Below, piece after piece: positions 62,201 through 64,000 of a stretch of DNA of 64,000 nucleotides. The stretch comes from Zelopaecilomyces penicillatus (lineage: Eukaryota; Ascomycota; Sordariomycetes; Hypocreales; Pseudodiploosporaceae). The notes under the pieces are model-generated. The model searched no databases. It was not told the origin of the DNA and saw only the letters and a program-made list of their open reading frames with translations. The stretch spans positions 2,914,001 to 2,978,000 of the forward strand of contig VCCP01000002.1 in NCBI GenBank assembly GCA_005765155.1. The letters run 5' to 3'. The position numbers and the translations under genes are program-made. The stretch's first letter is position 1, and each line of letters begins with the position of its first letter.

Positions 62201-64000
62201 AATAATAAATTTAATAGGTTATTATTATCCTTAGAATAATAATAAAATAATTATAAACATATTTTAAAAATAAATTACTTTTAAATATAAAAAAATAACT
62301 TATATCTATATTAAAAGAATATTATAAATATATAAAACTATTTTATAAAGAATTTAAAATAAAGCTCCTTTTATATAATTAATAGGATTATAAAATTCAG
62401 ATTATAGATAGAAAGAAGCCTACTTTTACTAAAATCTATATATTAAATATTAAGGAACTTAAAATATTATAAGAATATCTTAATAAAATACTTAAAAAAA
62501 GATATATTTGATTATTTATATTTAAAATAGAATACCCTATTATATTTATATTTAAAAAGAATAATAAACTATAATTAATTATAAATTATTAATTATTAAA
62601 TATAATTATAATTAAGGATTAAATACCATTATTATTAATTAATAAATTATATAATTAATTATATAAAATAATTTAATTTATTATCTTAAACCTTAAAAAA
62701 GTATATAATTTAATTTAAATAAAAAAAGATAATAAATAAAAAACTACTTTTAAAACCAAATTTAAACTTTTTAAATATTTAATAATACCTTTTAATTTAA
62801 TTAATATCCTTATAATATTCTAGTATATAATTAATAATATTCTTTAAGAATATTTAAATATCTTTATAATAATATATCTAGATAATATCTTAATTTTCTT
62901 TTAAATAAAAAAAGAATATAAAGAATATATTTATAAGGTATTATAATTATTCTAAGATAATAATCTTTTTATTAAACCTAAAAAATATAAATTTTATAAA
63001 TATATAATTATCTTTCTAAAATATATCTTTTTATTAAATAAAATTTAAATAATATTAATAAATATTATTATAATATATAACTAGCTAATACTATAAAATA
63101 TTATAAATATATAAGAGTTTTTAGACTATATTAATTATTATTAAAAATTTATCTATAATAATAATAAAATAATTATATTATTTATTAAATATATTAAAAA
63201 AGATTATAAATTCTTATAAAAATCTAATATAGATATTATATTTAAAGAATTTAAGAAATAAATCTATAAAGAACTTATAATAATAATATATAATCCAGAT
63301 AAACCTATAAAACTTAAAACTAATACTTTAAACTATATTATTAAAGTATAGATTAAATAATAAGATGATAAAAATAAGCTATAATCTATTATCTTTTATT
63401 CTAAGAAACTTTATAAAGTAGAACTTAATTATTTAAATCTATAATAAAGAATTTATAGCTATTATTAAAGCCTTTAATAAATTCTTATATTATTTATAAA
63501 AAAATAACTATTAAATAAAGGTTTTTATTAATTATAAGAATATCTCTTATTTTATTATTATATAAAAGCTAAATATATAATAAATCTATTATATAAAAAC
63601 TCTTATAAATTATAATTATAAAATTATCTATTATAAAGGATTTAAGAATAATAAAGCAGATATTTTAAATTAATAAAATAATTATAATAATAAAAAGCCT
63701 TATTATAAAGGATAAATCTTTTAAATATTTAAATCAGATATATTATAAATAAAGCTAAAGCTAAACACTATATATTAAATTATATTAATTAATACTATCT
63801 TAAAATAAATTAAATAAATATACTTTATAAAAGATATAATAAAGGTATTTAAAGATATAAAATAAAAAGATAAATATTATAAATATAATAAAAAACTCTA
63901 AATATCTAAAGAATTTTAAAAAACTATTATATAAGAACTATATAAATCCCTTATTTATAATTATTAAAGAATTATAAAGATTATAAAATAAATATAAAAA
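59250..64000 (+). pseudogene. Z copy 2 gag-pol, partial, RIP-inactivated
   Basis: Collinear with copy 1. The RT catalytic box reads YLDNILIFF at about 62,875-62,901, again with the second Asp lost. The RNase H segment (YNKEFIAIIKAF) lies at about 63,440-63,480, where a one-base gain (TTTAAATC versus TTTAATC in copy 1) shifts the frame. The reading ends at the window edge in the region before the integrase core. Stops are TAA/TAG and more numerous than in copy 1. Confidence 0.82.

Larger units (their letters stand above)
58695..64000 (+). mobile_element. Ty3/gypsy chromovirus Z, copy 2, cut by window end
   Basis: It starts with a 458-bp LTR (58,695-59,152) and continues with gag and pol collinear with copy 1, minus the solo LTR. 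The left flank is CTATA; the right end is outside the window. RIP is heavier than in copy 1: where copy 1 keeps C/G (for example around 49,880-49,930), copy 2 has T/A. Confidence 0.88.

Overview
This looks like nuclear DNA of a filamentous ascomycete, most likely Pezizomycotina; I cannot name a genus. Two sharply different kinds of DNA meet in the window. About 54 kb (1 to ~35.4 kb and ~45.2 to 64 kb) is extremely A+T-rich and packed with dead LTR retrotransposons. Their frames are broken almost only by TAA/TAG at sites where relatives have Gln or Trp, and their copies differ mainly by C-to-T and G-to-A, the footprint of repeat-induced point mutation (RIP). Between them lies a ~10 kb island of ordinary base composition with five apparently intact genes carrying short (54-76 bp) GT-AG introns.

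Layout. 1-35,182: a nested pile. A Ty1/copia element on the minus strand (3,426-22,446, 5-bp target duplication AAAAT) is split inside its left LTR by a 12.7 kb plus-strand Ty3/gypsy element, G (3,791-16,522). To its right is a second Ty3 family, W (22,915-29,928, 174-bp LTRs, duplication AAAGT). A W pol remnant lies at ~1,050-2,650 and a further W-type LTR at 35,004-35,182. 45,235-45,793: a 9-bp minisatellite at the right edge of the island. 45,812-64,000: a chromodomain Ty3 family, Z, with one complete copy (45,812-53,728, 458-bp LTRs, duplication ATAAG) containing a solo copia LTR (48,381-48,855, duplication TCTAT), then a copia internal fragment (~53,734-58,694), then a second Z copy cut by the window end.

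Gene island, left to right: TDP1 (tyrosyl-DNA phosphodiesterase, minus, nine exons); a FAD-dependent oxidoreductase of amine-oxidase type (plus, four exons) transcribed divergently from it; a proline/serine-rich protein with an EDC1/PNRC decapping-enhancer motif (minus); RBX1/HRT1, the cullin RING-H2 subunit (plus, four exons); and SPC1, a signal peptidase complex subunit (minus, three exons), convergent with RBX1. The genes serve unrelated housekeeping roles (DNA repair, redox, mRNA decapping, ubiquitination, secretion) and do not form a pathway cluster. Exon joins are inferred from splice signals, frame and family similarity.

The least explained item is a ~4.5 kb stretch between the integrase and the 3' LTR of element G. 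It holds a long plus-strand reading that I cannot assign to any family.
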